Shown: one piece after another, positions 45,176-59,389 of the stretch
How the letters are laid out: each line of letters begins with the position of its first letter
Position numbering within the stretch: position 1 is the stretch's first letter
NCBI RefSeq assembly: GCF_014839805.1
Contig: NC_051126.1
Location: 9,494,609-9,558,608, forward strand
Source of the DNA: Manduca sexta
Lineage: Eukaryota; Arthropoda; Insecta; Lepidoptera; Sphingidae
Direction of reading: 5' to 3'
Length of the DNA: 64,000 nucleotides
Notes under the pieces: generated by a model
The model's input: only the letters and a program-made list of their open reading frames with translations
The model's database searches: none
Told to the model about the DNA's origin: nothing
Program-made: the position numbers and the translations under genes

Positions 45176-48100
45176 TTTACTTCTATTCTATAAGTCACAG
45201 GAGACAATAAAGTTAAAGCACTCCTCTTATATATATAGTGAGGTCCGTCAAGACTTCCTACCTGAAACTCTATGCAAGAGCAAGTTCGTTATCTATTTCG
45301 AAGCTAGTAGTTTACAGTTTACGCAAATTCGCGGGGATCTTGGTGGACCTGCATTCAACAGTGCTTTCCAACAATATTGATAGAATACCAACCAAGTTTG
45401 ACATTACTATACACAACTAGTATTCTACCAATATTTAAGTTTAGTTTGAGATTCCTAATGTTGAATGATCTATTCATATAAAATAGAGATATTAAAAGGA
45501 AGTTGCTTTGAAGAGTTCTCAGTTGCTAAATATTTATCTTGCAACATTAATGTCAGTTCATTCGTTTGTGTGATTTACTTATTTTAGTTATACATAATAT
45601 GCGTCAAATGCGCAGCATTGTGTCAAAATTATCTTATATTTTATTTAGATGTAAAATGTAAATTACATGTAAAAAAAATACTATTTAATAATTATTTCTT
45701 ATTTAATATTATGATTAATTAATTAAAAGACGGACCTTGTGAACTGTATAAATGATTTGATAGTTTAGAGCCTAGATAACAATATGTACACCAATTATGT
45801 ATCATGAAATAGTGAAAACCTCGTGTACATTTGTCTAGTAGATTAGGTCGCTAATCTGATTAACATAATAGATTATACCTAAGTCCTTCGTCTAACGTCG
45901 TCCCCAATGAAAACAAGTAAAGTATAATAATTCTATATCTAACCTTTTGCACCAAAGCATATTTGACTTATAAAGTGGAGCTTAAATGTATATGGTCTTA
46001 GTTACTTAGTAGAATACTTTGCAAAATTCGTGTCTTAAATTTTTTTGGGTCTAGTCCTGCAGGCTTCGTATAGTGAACCTGTTTTGAGCACACCGGTTCT
46101 CGTGTGACGTCACCGGTCATCTGCACATTCTTAGAACTTTCATACATTCAACATTCACACATTACGTTTAAAATTCCAACAAAGTAAATAAAATGTCACA
46201 TCAAATTAAAAAATGAACGGTTGAAATTGATTTCATACGTAAATCGTGTTATTTTTGGCACAAACATTGAGGAAATATTATGAATAATCTAGACTCAATG
46301 TCAAGGAAAACCGATAATTACTGTGTAAACATTCCCTAACAATAAATCCGTTTTATGACGTGTTAGCTATCCCTTATTCTCGTAGTTCATAACCAATGTA
46401 ACCCGCCACCACACCAAGAGGCGATAAATATAGCAAACACCAACTTTTTAAAGAATGCTTTCATCCGAAGTGACGTGTTTTTTATCACCAATTTGATATA
46501 CATAGCAATTACCATGTGCACAATTTGGCGAAATGTGCGTTTTTTGTCGATTTTGGCGTGTATAGAAAAGCTCAGCATTTTAACCTTGAGTTTTACAAAC
46601 TTGATTGAAACTGGTCGGCGATGTCCTAAGCTTAGCGCCTGAGGCTTTCGTTTTAAACAGTTTATTATTTTTTTAATTGTTTGTTCTTAAAAAATCTGGT
46701 AACGCTGGTCAAAATTGAAATATCTTATTCGAGTGAAGAATTATTTATGATTAGTTTATTAAAAAAAATATTAACGACGGTAATAAGAATAACCCCGTAT
46801 AAACAGGTAAGTAGTAATGAAGTTTGGAATGTAAATTCTAAATAGAGTTTTATACAAAAATATATAAAATTCTTATATTATTTAGTATTTATTATTAATC
46901 GTAACAATATATACACGAAGGATGATGATGTCGAGACATTTTAAACGTATTTAACTGCTAATTTATTTTTATTTTTGTTTTACCGCATTCTGCTTATGGA
47001 AAGAACATAGTACGCAAAAGAAATTTTATTGAATTATTTTTATAGACCTATACTACAAATGACTGATTATATTAATAAGTTGTCCCTGTTACGACCACAC
47101 CTACAGCGTTCGTAAAAAGTCTGCCAATCAAGTTGCCCTAATTTTATAACAAAAATTTGCTTAGCCGAGCCCTTTTGTTTGTATCAAATATTTTCCGTTA
47201 TATTCAGACGTATTTATTATCACATACTAAGACCACATTATTTTACTAACGAGAGTTCGGCTCTACTTTATTTATGGAATTATAATGTTCACCTAGCAAA
47301 AATGTTTAATTCTCGATGTGTAATCTAGCTTGCAATAAGATTATATACTTAAATAAATGTATGTACTTTAGAAATCAGTAAATTATAAACGGGCTGCTAG
47401 TATTTGTCTGTAATACAGAAAGTTTGTCGGGATGAACGTGAATTGTCCACAAGATAATTTGAAACACGAATGCCTGAATTTGCTTTACCAATAAAGTTTC
47501 ACACCAATTCCCGCATCTAACATTAATCGTAGAGCACCGCATATCGACAACTGGTACTCCAAACAGCCACCGTCCGCACCGAGATCGAGTTAGTAATAAT
47601 GTGCATCAATTATGTTGTACTGACGAGACCGCATTCCATCTGCCAACGCTGTTGTTAACCGATCGACTACTCCCGTACCTTTTGTATTGTCTATACGTTA
47701 TGAAATACGAAATGTACGTGCCAGAAGCCGTTGCACCCGCTTTTATTTGATATATTATCCATTGTAACGGTGGTCTTAAATGGGCTGAAGAGCATTAATG
47801 GTTTTAAGATTTCATCGAATACAGATTTGCTTATTGAGGTGTTTGAGTTAGGTTTATTATTATTCTCTATAATTTTTGTTTGATAGTCTTCCAAGTCTCA
47901 CCAACCGAGTATAATAGTTTAATTGATATATCAAACTCTGAAAATATAGTACAATTGTACTTACAATATACATAAAAACGTATAATTTCTAAATATAGAG
48001 TATCTGCATACTTTTATCTAATTTGAGTATTTTAAACATCCCAAATAACCCGTGTCGACACTATCCAGACATCGGCGCACCGCGTGTTTGATTATACATT

Positions 48101-48222
48101 TCGATATTTTGATTTGATGATGCATAACATTATGGTATGTGCGGCTTCCGTACGTTCAATTTTTTATGTTGAGAAATTTGTTTAGATTGGCTTTTAGTAC
48201 TTCATCTAGTGTATCAACACTG

Positions 48223-48278
48223 ACTTTTTGGTTTAGCAACAGTAGTCTATCAAGACTACTGTTGCTAAACCAATAAGT
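48223..48278. repeat. Near-perfect hairpin, 21-bp perfect stem and 4-base loop
   Basis: Bases 48228-48248 (starting TTGGTTTAGCAACAG) are the exact reverse complement of 48253-48273, with spacer ATCA. Past one mismatch, four more base pairs form outward (48223-48226 with 48275-48278). The loop is too short for a normal pre-miRNA. It resembles the snap-back at 14279-14328 in arm length and spacer, but no SINE or known transposon end adjoins it. Confidence 0.93.
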
Positions 48279-48539
48279 AATTTAGCGTTGCTGAATGTTT
48301 AGTGAAAAATTCGTTGTTCATGTACATTTACATTGATTAGTGAAAACAATAGTGATTCAACAAATAATGCGTCAATATCGTATTTTTAAATCCTTCGGGA
48401 AATAAGCAAAAATTACAATTTTATTTACATAATACACTCCTTATGAGTATATCGATATTGTGTAGTAGCGTCGTTCTAATGCTTGACATAACCTATTTCA
48501 GTGCATGTTTGTGATTGTCATCACAGCTTTTCAATCAGC

Positions 48540-48800
48540 ATCCACGTGATATGGCAAAAGGAGCTCGTCCAATTTGTGCGCATACTTGCGTCAAACGAGG
48601 CGCGATGCTTGTTACACGGGGGCACACATCTTAACCTCCATTAAGCCGCGTCATTGCCTGAATGGAACGCCTCCCACGGTTTCCTACTTGCTCCAGCCAT
48701 CGCCAATTCAGGCTAACTATTATATCTCGCATTTGGACAAACATTGTCCAATTCCCGAGGTTGGCATTTCCTATTTCGGTCTCTCGTCCTGTTTATTGGT
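48540..48800. promoter_or_regulatory. GC-richer intronic patch, candidate regulatory element
   Basis: Unique-looking, GC-richer than its surroundings (GGCGCGATGCTTGTTACACG, GGAACGCCTCCCACGG, CCAGCCATCGCCAATTCAGG). A 91-codon frame crosses it at 48574-48849 but the translation is unlike any known family and starts in an unremarkable context. Regulatory role inferred from composition only. Confidence 0.2.
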
Positions 48801-49711
48801 AATTGGCTTACCACTTATTCCAATTTTAAACTATCATGTTTTAATTTGATGTTTTAAACATTTAAATTTCGAATAACCTTTATTCATAATAAATAACGTA
48901 TCCCCAAGTTCTTCTAAAATCTTGATTTATTCTGGTATTCATATTGGACTAGGAAAAATGGGTTTTAGCCTACGAACTCTATCTTTTATGTTCCGCCATC
49001 ACATAAATTATACGCGTGCCAAAGATAGCGATTTATTTGACAGTAGCAGAGTTATGTGAGATAAACCAAGCAATATCCAGTGTAGGCGTTTTAATATTTT
49101 GTTAATTTATTGCATCGAACATGCACTTTACCGAACAATTTTGATTCTTACCATTTATATTTAAACTAATCAAAACAAGCAAAAACAGATTTGCTTCACC
49201 AATATCATCTAATTAAAGAATAAAAAGTGTAAAAATAGTTTTTGTAAAGGATATATGTAATTGCTCTGCAGGAGATGTTGATAAGGATCATGTTCTGTCC
49301 ACACATTCTATAGATGACTTAACTAACTGAGTTACATAGTCGCTGACATAGACCGTGTAGGTCATTACCGTGCTTCAATCTAGATTCTGATCCAATAAAG
49401 TTATGTCTTTAGACTAAGGGATAATACTAGAGATGACCATTTTTTGTTATTTATATTAAAGGATCAAAAGGTTATATACCTTTTAATTGACATACAATGG
49501 TAAAGATATTGTCATGATGTGACTGCAGGAGATATAGTCATTGACCAGTCGATCTTAACCTACTGTCAAAAATTGTCCGCTCCGATAATTCGCCATGAAC
49601 GCTGCAGTCGAAATATTCATAAAAAAGCCAATTTGCACGTTGTTGAATCGAAATAAAAATAAGAATAAGACATAATATATGTGTCAGGCAATTTTTAGTA
49701 AAGAAATCGAA

Positions 49712-49774
49712 AATCAACTGTCCGTGAATCAGAAGTTTACCCGATAATCAATTATCCGTGAATCAGGAGTTTAC
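49712..49774 (+). repeat. Two-copy tandem repeat, 34-bp period
   Basis: AATCAACTGTCCGTGAATCA (to 49740) and AATCAATTATCCGTGAATCA (to 49774) are followed by matching AGTTTAC ends; 25 of 29 aligned bases agree. Confidence 0.8.
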
Positions 49775-52500
49775 TAATCAAATGATCCCTTTAGACGTTA
49801 ATGTTATATCATGGCATTTTCGCGACACAGCGATAGGTTGTGATGATAAGCACAGCTTTTAAGTTCGTTCACACCGTCAACTGTCTGTGTCCATGAATGT
49901 CTAATAATCGCGACTCCTTATCATAATGTATTTACTCTGCCAAGTTAATATTTGCTGCCGTCAAAAATTTGCCCCTTTATTAGACGATGTTATTTTCATA
50001 ATAATACGCGGCGGTGTGTTCATAAGACGTGATTTTTAGATGAAATTAACTCGAATTTTGTACTAGACTAATTAATTACCACATTTAATTTACAGTAAAC
50101 TGAGAGATCAGATAATCATTAGAAAATAACATTTTATGAATTGTTTAGTAACAAAGCAGTTAATTCTGTAAGAATACATAACTACATTTTACAAATTTTA
50201 TATGAGCAAAGTAGAAATAAAAGGACTTTTGCTATTTCAACGGGTCACAGTGTAGTCACGTGCGAGTGTATTTACAGTGGTCCTTTCATTCCGCGGATAT
50301 CTGTTTTAATTGTACGAGCTGACTCCAGACTGCCATTTTTATCTTTTTATGCAAGTGCCTCTATTGTTGGCGAAGTCATTTAAACTCTTTATTATTGCAT
50401 TGTGTGGCTTTTACAAATAGACTGTTGTTGGATGAAAATTTTTTCGGACTAATTACAGCATTTCTTCGCCAATATTAAACGTATATAATATAACCTAACG
50501 CCTAAAGCAAAATGTATCGCCCATAATTTATATTTGTTTCATCACGTCTTATGTTATGAAAATATTGTACTCATGCGCTAACCGTAGAGGATCACTCATT
50601 ACTCAACAAAGGGAAACATAACGTGGTTACTGGTTATTCATTCTGTCATTTTTCATACAAGTGATATGAGAGGTGTCGTCAGCGAATTCTCTATTGGTGA
50701 AACACTCGGAACTTGGAACTTGTTACTCTTTATGCATATTATTACTTTTAATTATGAGGTAAATCAATCTATCTATTTTTAAGAATTAAACGAATAAAAA
50801 AAATCGACACAATTTGTCGAGTATAAGTAAAATATTACAGATTGGTGAAATGATTAAAACAAAATGAGTCGATAATCCTTTTTGACCTTATCAAAGCTGT
50901 TCTTCCATAAGAATGCCCATTATTGCAAAAGAGGGACGGCGTAGAGCCCCCTAACCATATCTTAATAAGTAAGGTTACTGTGAAAATATAGTAAGTACTG
51001 TTTACTTAGATGTTAGAATGAGGCTTAATGTATAGGTTATTGCCACACAACACGATCAGTATTAAAAAAACAATAAAGCGAGATCTCCGGCTCGCCTCGT
51101 CCGACCACGTTCAGTCGCCTGCTGCGGGTCATCGTTCTATCTTGACCAGAGATGTTACACAATTTGTTCTAACATGCGTTTCACTTCAACATTTATTTTT
51201 CAAAAACCATAATTAAACTGATGAACTAATTTCTTCAGAAATGTTGTATATCTTTGGCTTAGTAGATATCTAAGACAACGTACGCTACGCTTCATTGTAT
51301 ATTTATGTACAAATTAACAGACATTCGCGTAATAACAGTGATTAATGCATCGCCACGCAACCGACGTTTGTCATTAGCGCCGAATGGATCCACGCTCGTA
51401 GTCCACTAATAAATGATGTATGCCTGTTAATCTTTGTTTGTGTTTTGTTATACATGAAATCTCTATTTCACATTCATAATTTTGTGCGTATTTTAGTTTT
51501 GGTTTTAACATTTAATTGATTATAAATGAATGGGTGTATAAAATAGGCTAGAGTACAGTATAATGTTATTGTTATTCCAGTTGATTTATTGTTTATCTTT
51601 TGTTTAAATTGAACATTTTACGCCTATTTTAAGTAAATTCTATTTGACAGTCAAATTAAAAAGCTAATGTAGAAAGTAATTGTTTTATTACCATTTATTT
51701 GAAATCATAATATATTAGAGCGTGTCCTTTTATTTCGGTTAAAATATTTATGTGATGAATAGCATTTGCTCAGAAGTTTTGATACGGGCCCTAAATCTAT
51801 CAAAACAGCACGATATATTTTTAATTCAGTGTTACAACGAATCAGTAAATTTACATCAATCAGTAAACAAAAGTTAATTGCAACGCTGCACCATTTTCAT
51901 ACAACGTTCAAACTAGTTACCAAAACGTGATGCAGCATGGGAGCAAACGTTAAAACGCACGTTCCCGATAAATACACCGATCGAACGCAGGAAGTCGGCA
52001 TAATGCAATGCAGCACAGGGAGACAGGTAAGCATATGTAAACGGCAAATCGATGATACTTTTGTTATCAAATTGCTCCTAGACATTTTCTTCTCCGTAAA
52101 GAGTTTCAATAAAAAGCGGTCCCATGAACAAAGTTCTTAAATTTACACGGTTCCATTTCTATTATGTTTTTTCTATAGTTACACACGCATTTCCTTGGAG
52201 TAAAAAGTAAATTACATTTTCAAACTTTTTGTACGAGTAATGATTAATAGAAGCACTTTTGATACACGTAGTAATAGACAGGTACGTACTCTTTCCTTTG
52301 TCGTCGGACGATCACCTCTGCCCGAAGGTCACACCTTTACAGCTTCTGCTCGTTTGTCCTTACAACTTTTCTATTGTTTTTTTTTTGACTATATTGTAGC
52401 AAAATTTTCTTGTTTATGTAAATAATAATTCTAATCAAAATACAAAAGCATATTGAAAGTTAAAGAACCATTAATTCTAAAAAATAATAAAGAATCGAAA

Positions 52501-53380
52501 TCTATACTATTATATAAAGCTGAAGAGTTTGTTTGTTTGTTTGTTTGTTTGTTTGTTTGAACGCGCTAATCTCAGGAACTACCGGTCCAAACCGAAAAAT
52601 TTTTTTTACGTTGGATAGCCCTTTGTTCGTGGAGTGCTATAGGCTATATATCATCACGCTATACCCAATAGGAGCGGGGCAGTAATGGCTAATCTCAGGA
52701 ACTACCGGTCCAAACTGAAAAATTCTTTTTGCGTTGGATAGCCCTTTGTTCGTGGAGTGCTATAGGCTATATATCATCACGCTATACCCAATAGGAGCGG
52801 GGCAGTAATGGCTAATCTCAGGAACTACCGGTCCAAACTGAAAAATTCTTTTGCGTTGGATAGCCCTTTGTTCGTGGAGTGCTATAGGCTATATATCATC
52901 ACGCTATACCCAATAGGAGCGGAGCAGTAATGGCTAATCTCAGGAACTACCGATTCGAACTGAAAACATATTTTTGTGTTGAATAGTCCTTTGTTTGTGG
53001 AGTGCTCAAAGTTATATATCATCACGCTATGACCAATAGGAGCGGAGCAGTAATGAAACATGTTGCAAAAACGGGGAAAATTATGAGTTTTGAGAGCTTC
53101 CGTTGCCTGCGCTTCGTAAACGGTTAAAGTTATGCAACAATGATGTATGACGGGATTGTTTCACTTAAAAAGTTCTAAATAATATAACAAAGTCTCCCGC
53201 TGCATCTGTCTGTTACGTGTTAAACTCAAAAACTACCCAACGTATTAAGATGAAATTTGGTATGGAGACAGTTTGAGACCCTGGGAAGAACATAGGCTCC
53301 CGGGAAACTACTATTTTTATAACGGAAAACTTTAGCTTGAAAAACTTTATTACGCGGGCGGAGCCGCGAGCAAAAGCTAG
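52501..53380 (+). mobile_element. Large non-autonomous Helitron (880 bp) with internal tandem array
   Basis: A|TCTATACTATTATATAAAGC at the left, long (TTTG)n, hairpin GCGGGCGGAGCCGCG and GCAAAAGCTAG|T at the right: canonical ends inserted between A and T, without target duplication. Same plan as the copy at 24848, including four tandem units and the shared downstream part (GAAACATGTTGCAAAAACGG, ATGTATGACGG, AAACTACCCAACGTATTAAG). It lies in the l(2)gl intron on the gene's strand and encodes no protein. Confidence 0.95.
52566..53055 (+). repeat. Four tandem 122-123-bp units inside the Helitron
   Basis: Units begin at 52566, 52689, 52812 and 52934. Units 1-3 share GTTGGATAGCCCTTTGTTCG and CGCTATACCC; unit 4 is more diverged and carries CGCTATGACC, as does unit 4 of the other Helitron. 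Unit 3 lacks one T, giving the 122-base period. Confidence 0.94.
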
Positions 53381-54150
53381 TCTGTAATAACTCTGAAATA
53401 TACCTAATAGAATTTTTCCTTATAATCAGGTACGTAAATAGGAGTGGCCAGTGCGATAAATTCGTTCTTTACCGTAATTCGCTATCGTATAACGAATCCT
53501 ACTAAATGTATAAAATGTATAATTGCCATGACTTCGAACGATGTAGATAGGTACGTGGCTGACAAGTATGTTCGATGCAGTGATTTTTAATTCCTAACGT
53601 GACTGCCGATGGAACCTGTACTGCATTGAACATAACAAAAGTTATTAATCGAGTAGTGGCTTCCTTCATACCGACGAAAACCAATTGCAAAATGTATATG
53701 AGAAATAAAACATGCCGTAAATTCCTGTATTGATATAACTGATAATATATTCTGTGCATGTCGTAAAATAAATAAGTATTGATTTTATTACGATACAAAC
53801 ACGGTGCAATATTCAGAATTGTATGTGGTCGTAAAATGCGATGTAAAATATATCCCCCTCGGCAAGCAGGAAGAAGGAAGCCGTAACGTCGATATCAGAG
53901 ATCACCTGCTTGCAATCACGGCTTTGGAAGCCTTACGGGCTCGGTTCGTCGCACTCCTTATTGATTTAGCGCAATACATTGTCTCTTTGCAAACTTCGTT
54001 GTTTCGAATGTTCTCCACCGTTGATTGTGTTTTCTTACTCTACACTCGATGCATTTCTGGGGATAACTTGTAACTGTATTTTATTTTGTATCTATTTTGA
54101 ACGAAAGCTCATAGCTAAGTAGACACCATTATATCCACTTATATGTTCTA

Positions 54151-54200
54151 CCAGATTTTGGTCGCGGCTTTGCCCGCGTGAATAAATTTTCGCGCTACAA
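54151..54200 (-). mobile_element. Degenerate Helitron 3' end
   Basis: Minus strand: CACGCGGGCAAAGCCGCGAC then CAAAATCTGG followed by T, i.e. the GC hairpin and a CTRR (CTGG) terminus. The rest of the element is unrecognisable. Confidence 0.5.
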
Positions 54201-54885
54201 AAGTCCTTCAAACACTACGACACCAAAACAATTTTTAAAAAAATGAGATAAAAAATGTTTTATTATTTACCACAGGAGTCAATTAGACGGTAAAAAGCCT
54301 TTGTGTTTAGACTGGACATGATCTACCTCTATAAATATATAAACATTGGAATATTTTCACAAACTTTCGAATTTATAATAATAATATAAAGATTTTCCAC
54401 GAAGTATTTTATGAACACTTTCTGTTTTTATTAAAGTGAAGTTTTTTAATATCGCAATTAATGACATGTTACCTCGATAAATCAAAAGAAAAAATATTAT
54501 TTCAAAATCAGTGTTTCACTGAAAATCTGTAACCGCCGGTAAATATTCGCAAAAACTTCAAATCCACTTTATTTTAATACCTACTTATTCAAACTGGCTT
54601 ATAGTTTATTTACCTCATAGTTTTAATATCGGTTGCCCAATGTACCAAATCATTGTAAACATTGTACAGTTTACTTGGATATCTAATTTTAATATAGTTT
54701 TCAGTCACGTGCACCACGTCCAGACCTTGCTGACTCGAGATTATATTATAACTAACGCAACGCGTTTAGTTTATGTGCAACGTTCTCGTTTCTGCTAGCT
54801 ACGTAGTAGAATTAATATTGAACGAACGAAAGACGTTTTATATTTTTTCCAAACGCCAGATCTTGAATTAGATTTTTATTACTTA

Positions 54886-54915
54886 CTAGCTTTTACTCGT
54901 GGATTGCATTCGAAA
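54886..54915 (-). mobile_element. Very degenerate Helitron 3' end
   Basis: ACTAGCTTTTACTCGTGG resembles the reverse complement of the CCGCGGGCAAAAGCTAGT terminus, with the hairpin largely lost. Confidence 0.3.
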
Positions 54916-57900
54916 TTTAATCATCGAAGCAATATAATGTTTGGCTCGTATTGTAATTATGGATTTGCTCAGGCTTTCACTTAACAGTTTATGATAGAAA
55001 ACATCTTAATTTTAAGAGCCCTTACAGTGTGATTGATGGACAAACACAACTTTGCATTGGTTTGATATTATTGAGCCGTTGACGCATTTCCAATGGGTGC
55101 GTATCTACAACGTTGACGGATGTGTAAATTATTTCGGGAGTGACACAGATACATGTATATAAACTTGACAAAATTGTCAGTAAAAAATGAAATAGAATAT
55201 AGTTCTTAAATATAAAAATCAGGATCTGGCGGCTTGGAAATACGTGGTACAGCACACAGAGGGCTGTTTACGTAATGGCGGGGTGTAATTTCATCGGTTT
55301 ACGATTGTTATACGTTTCCCACGGTCTTGGCTAATTCTACAGCGTACACTATCTTTTGTGCCAGTCGTTACGAATTTATAGCTGACGTAACCCCCCTAGT
55401 AATGAACGCTGCCCATCTATTTTTGTTTGCTCTTTTATTACGGTATGTTTATTGTTTATTTTGGTTGTACGATGTTCATCCATTAAGCTTCTCGTTATGT
55501 GATGGCACGATTTGATTCAGTTTACTACAAGTTTGTGTCGTTTTGTATACGCCGGTAGTAAATTAAAAATTTGTTTATAAAACACTGTGAACACGATTAG
55601 GGTGTATGTGCGTTTATTAAATATATACAATCGTATATGTTGTAAAAGAATACGTATCATTATATCCGAATTCATACAATAATGTATGATGCTAAAGGTA
55701 TCATCAGTTTACTTAATAATTTTGTTATGAGCTGAAAATTTCTGTTAGGATAACACCGCTATAATCTGTTTCTAAATTTAAAATTTCTCACTCAGAATAA
55801 AAGAAACTTCACTGACATTTTAAACATATATCCGTATCTTGTGAATAGTATTGTGAACTTTTTCGCTACCTTCGTGTTTCTGTGGGCACGGTGTGAGCCC
55901 AACATTAGTAACTTTGCAAATAAACAATATCCCCGCGTCTACGTGAATCATATGACAATTTAATTTTATCATACAATAGGTGTTTTTTTCTAAAGTGCCG
56001 ATTGTGTTAACAAGTACAAAAGTGATAAAGTTTTATCACAACGTTCGTTATCAGGCGGCGTTTTGCGCTATTTTCCAATTTACCATACAACAAAGAGGTG
56101 TTAATAAGTGTTGCTTATCTGTTATAAGTACGTTCAAATGTGTATTAAATAATATTTTTATTGTAATCGGTCATTTGAATATTATCTTAGTTTCGTGTTT
56201 CATTAAGTTTTTTTTCGATTGTCCGTTTCATTTTCTAGCTTGCTAATTTAAAGTCAAACTGGTAACGAATGTGTGTTTAACTGTGTAATGCGTTTATGGC
56301 TCATTCGCTAAATCAATAAATTGAACGTTTATCGGAAAATTTATGATAGGTTTTCTTCGAGTACCTATACCAATTACCAGGTTCTTTGTGTTATCTTTAT
56401 TTAATCATGTTTGTAAACCTTGTAGTATGTTATTGCGTTTTAAACTCTGTAAAATATCTCCGAAAATGCTATTAGTGACTCGTAGAAGTTCCATTAGCCC
56501 TATTTCAGCTGGTATTCCACTTTCATGGCCTCTGGAGATCTCTAGATCATCAGCTAATCCCAGCCCAAGATAAACGTACTTGTAATAGAAAGCAATACTT
56601 CTTGTCGTATAGACGAAGGACGTATCCGTCGCACCGTGCAAGTATGTTATCGCTGATAACTGTCGCGAGTTGCAACCCTTATCGACTCACTAATATGCAT
56701 GAATGTTATGCTCAAGCATTGGTATGCTATGGGGGCCTCTTTGAATAAATAAGCTAAATTATTTTTGAGCTCCATTGGGTTTGAGTACCCAAAAGTTTGC
56801 TAGTAGTAGATGTCTCATGTAAACCGTAGGGAGGTGATTTAATTATTGACTCAATGTTTTTAGGTATACTTTGATAGAATAATGTCGATGAATCGGCTAT
56901 CTAATTATTCACTGTAATAATTTCACCCAAAAGTACTAGCTCGGACCCTACATTAAGATTCAAGTTTTGCGTCATAGATATCGGATACTGTGAAGGGTTT
57001 TTGATCCCACAACTACCATGCCCCAGTCCCTCGTATAGTAATTAACGGTCATAAATTAAATTTATTTTGGCGGTGCTATTTACTGGAAATGCATTTTAAT
57101 GCTAATTCAAATTTATAATATCTACAAAGTGTCTACACGTTTCCATTGATCAGCGTAATAATAATTTTCATACAAATTCCTCGTATCCAATGATTCTCAA
57201 TGACAACCGCACCTACCGTTCCGCTAGTCGGTATCGAGATCGCGCTGCGTGCTCCATTTCCTGCTTGTTGCATAATTCAATCGGTATATACAAGAATCGA
57301 TTTTCACTTTTGCCTGCATTCGTTTCTATACGAGTACTGTATGCATTTACATGGTAAAGAAAATTATCATGGGCGTTAGTTTTAATCGATTTCGTACGAT
57401 TTTTGTCGATTTACCATATTTATACGACAAAATCGTTTAAAAATTTGTCCTCGTATATATTATCTTACCTGAAAGTCCCCCAACGCATCCCTGCTATTAA
57501 TTTACCACCATGTAACCCCCGCACTCGTTTGCCCTATCTAAGAAACGGATTTAATTACAAGCTTAGAGTTATAAATATGAATTTATTCGGCTAAATATAG
57601 ATCTAGTCAATCTCCTATATTCTACAACATCACTTATTTGTAAAATTACAGTAATATTTTCTCTCATCGTATTCATACGATTTTACTTGACATGCGTCAA
57701 TTCATCATCGATTGGAATTAATTAGGTCGCGTTAAAACACCACTTATATTAAAAACATATCTGTGGCTCCGTGAATTTGTTAACCCATGAAGCTTATAAT
57801 CAATCATGTCGAATGATGAGTGGCTAATTATCATAAACAATGAATCATTTAACGATGCTTCGAGTGACAAACAACTGTCATCTCGTTTATTACATCTCAG

Positions 57901-58329
57901 TGTTAAGTGATATTTAATAACCAAATCCTAAAAGCGTTGAATGCTTATGTCCACTCGTCGAAAGATAGTGTCTGCAATTTGTCAGCGATGACTAATTTAA
58001 CATCTGCATTATTACCTACGGACCTGCCAATTGCCTTACTGTGAAAGTATTTAAGTTGTTTTGGCTACTACAACGGGTAATATTTGAAGAAATTTTGAAT
58101 AAAGCACACGCGATAGCAGTATACAATCTTGTAAGAGGTTGTCTAGTTAAATAAATGATGGCGATTTTACTTTTGAATAAGGGAATCCATATTTGATACT
58201 TAAGAGATTTAACATTGATCAAGCAAGTTTATTAAAATTTTAAAATACTGTCATTGGCCTATATAGTGTTGCTGTATACTCCAGAGACAGTAATTAGCGT
58301 GATTAACACTCAAAATATGTTCGTACGTA

Positions 58330-58345
58330 GGTTCAAATCTGAACC
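58330..58345. repeat. Symmetric GGTTCA-N4-TGAACC site
   Basis: GGTTCAAATCTGAACC is a 6-bp inverted repeat with a 4-base spacer. The half site resembles nuclear-receptor half sites (AGGTTCA-like), but the spacing is not the usual ecdysone-element IR1. Confidence 0.3.
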
Positions 58346-59389
58346 AACGGTACTCCGCCTACTTGTAGCGTACACTGAATTTCACTTTGGATCCGTCGCA
58401 TTGTCTGTGCCTTATACGGGTGTATCATTGCGGTCGCTTCTCGTGTTTGGTCGTGAGTTGGTTTATCCCTTTACATATACCAATTGCTGGGTAGTCGGCC
58501 CCGGATTGTACACTACTAGTGTGAACATAGACTATTGAGCTTTCATACATATTAACTAATATGATCAATGAAATGTGCTATCCGTAGTCATTTGTATATG
58601 ATGCATAATTTTTAATTATTCGAACGTCTAGCACATTGCAACAAATATTGTAGGCTTTAAAAAAATGGATTGCCAATCATTTAATTTTTAAATGGTCATG
58701 TGAGTTATTTTTTGATAACGCTATATTATACACTTAAATAAATAACAGTAATGAGATTGGCATTGCCCAAAATGCTTACGTAATCGTATAAAACGATCCC
58801 GGAGGAAACAATTTAGACTACATTGTAAGTAGGTGTGGTGATGTAACCTCTGCATATTCATAGTATGAAATAATGCAAATCCAAAGTGTAACAGTTCATG
58901 CACCCACATTGTATATTCGGTGTCCTTTAACATGATACACCAGGCGATTATGATTTGTAAAGAACAGTCCAATTAGAACATTATGTCATATGTATAATGT
59001 TAGCTTCAAAGAGAGACGTAAGTATGATCTCATACGAAACGTAACGCTAGTAAACTCATTCAAAGCGCTCATTACTACGCGATAGGCGAATAAACATGAA
59101 ACAATTTAAATATCTAGACACGCGTTTGTATTGGTTTACGAGACGGTGAAAGTGTACCGCACTCTGTAGCCGTTGTACTATGATTAAATATGTTTATGCT
59201 AAGCAACTGGACGCGTTCAGGCTTGTCTCGAAAACATTATTCGCAGGAATAAGTCATTATGGTTTTCGCTACCTAAGTGATTATGTCATGAGGATAATAG
59301 AACTCTCCTCACAAATTTATGTGTAAGATGCATCAATGTTTGGGTCAACCAAAGCGGATTTTAATGATAATTATACGAATCATAAACGG

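Noticed and set aside
48223..48278. Pre-miRNA
   Set aside because: The 4-base loop and perfect short stem do not fit a Drosha/Dicer precursor; kept as a structural finding instead.
48660..48700. Second l(2)gl exon (a CACGGTTTCC word)
   Set aside because: The reading gives His-Gly-Phe-Leu rather than the conserved block, with no matching residues or acceptor around it.
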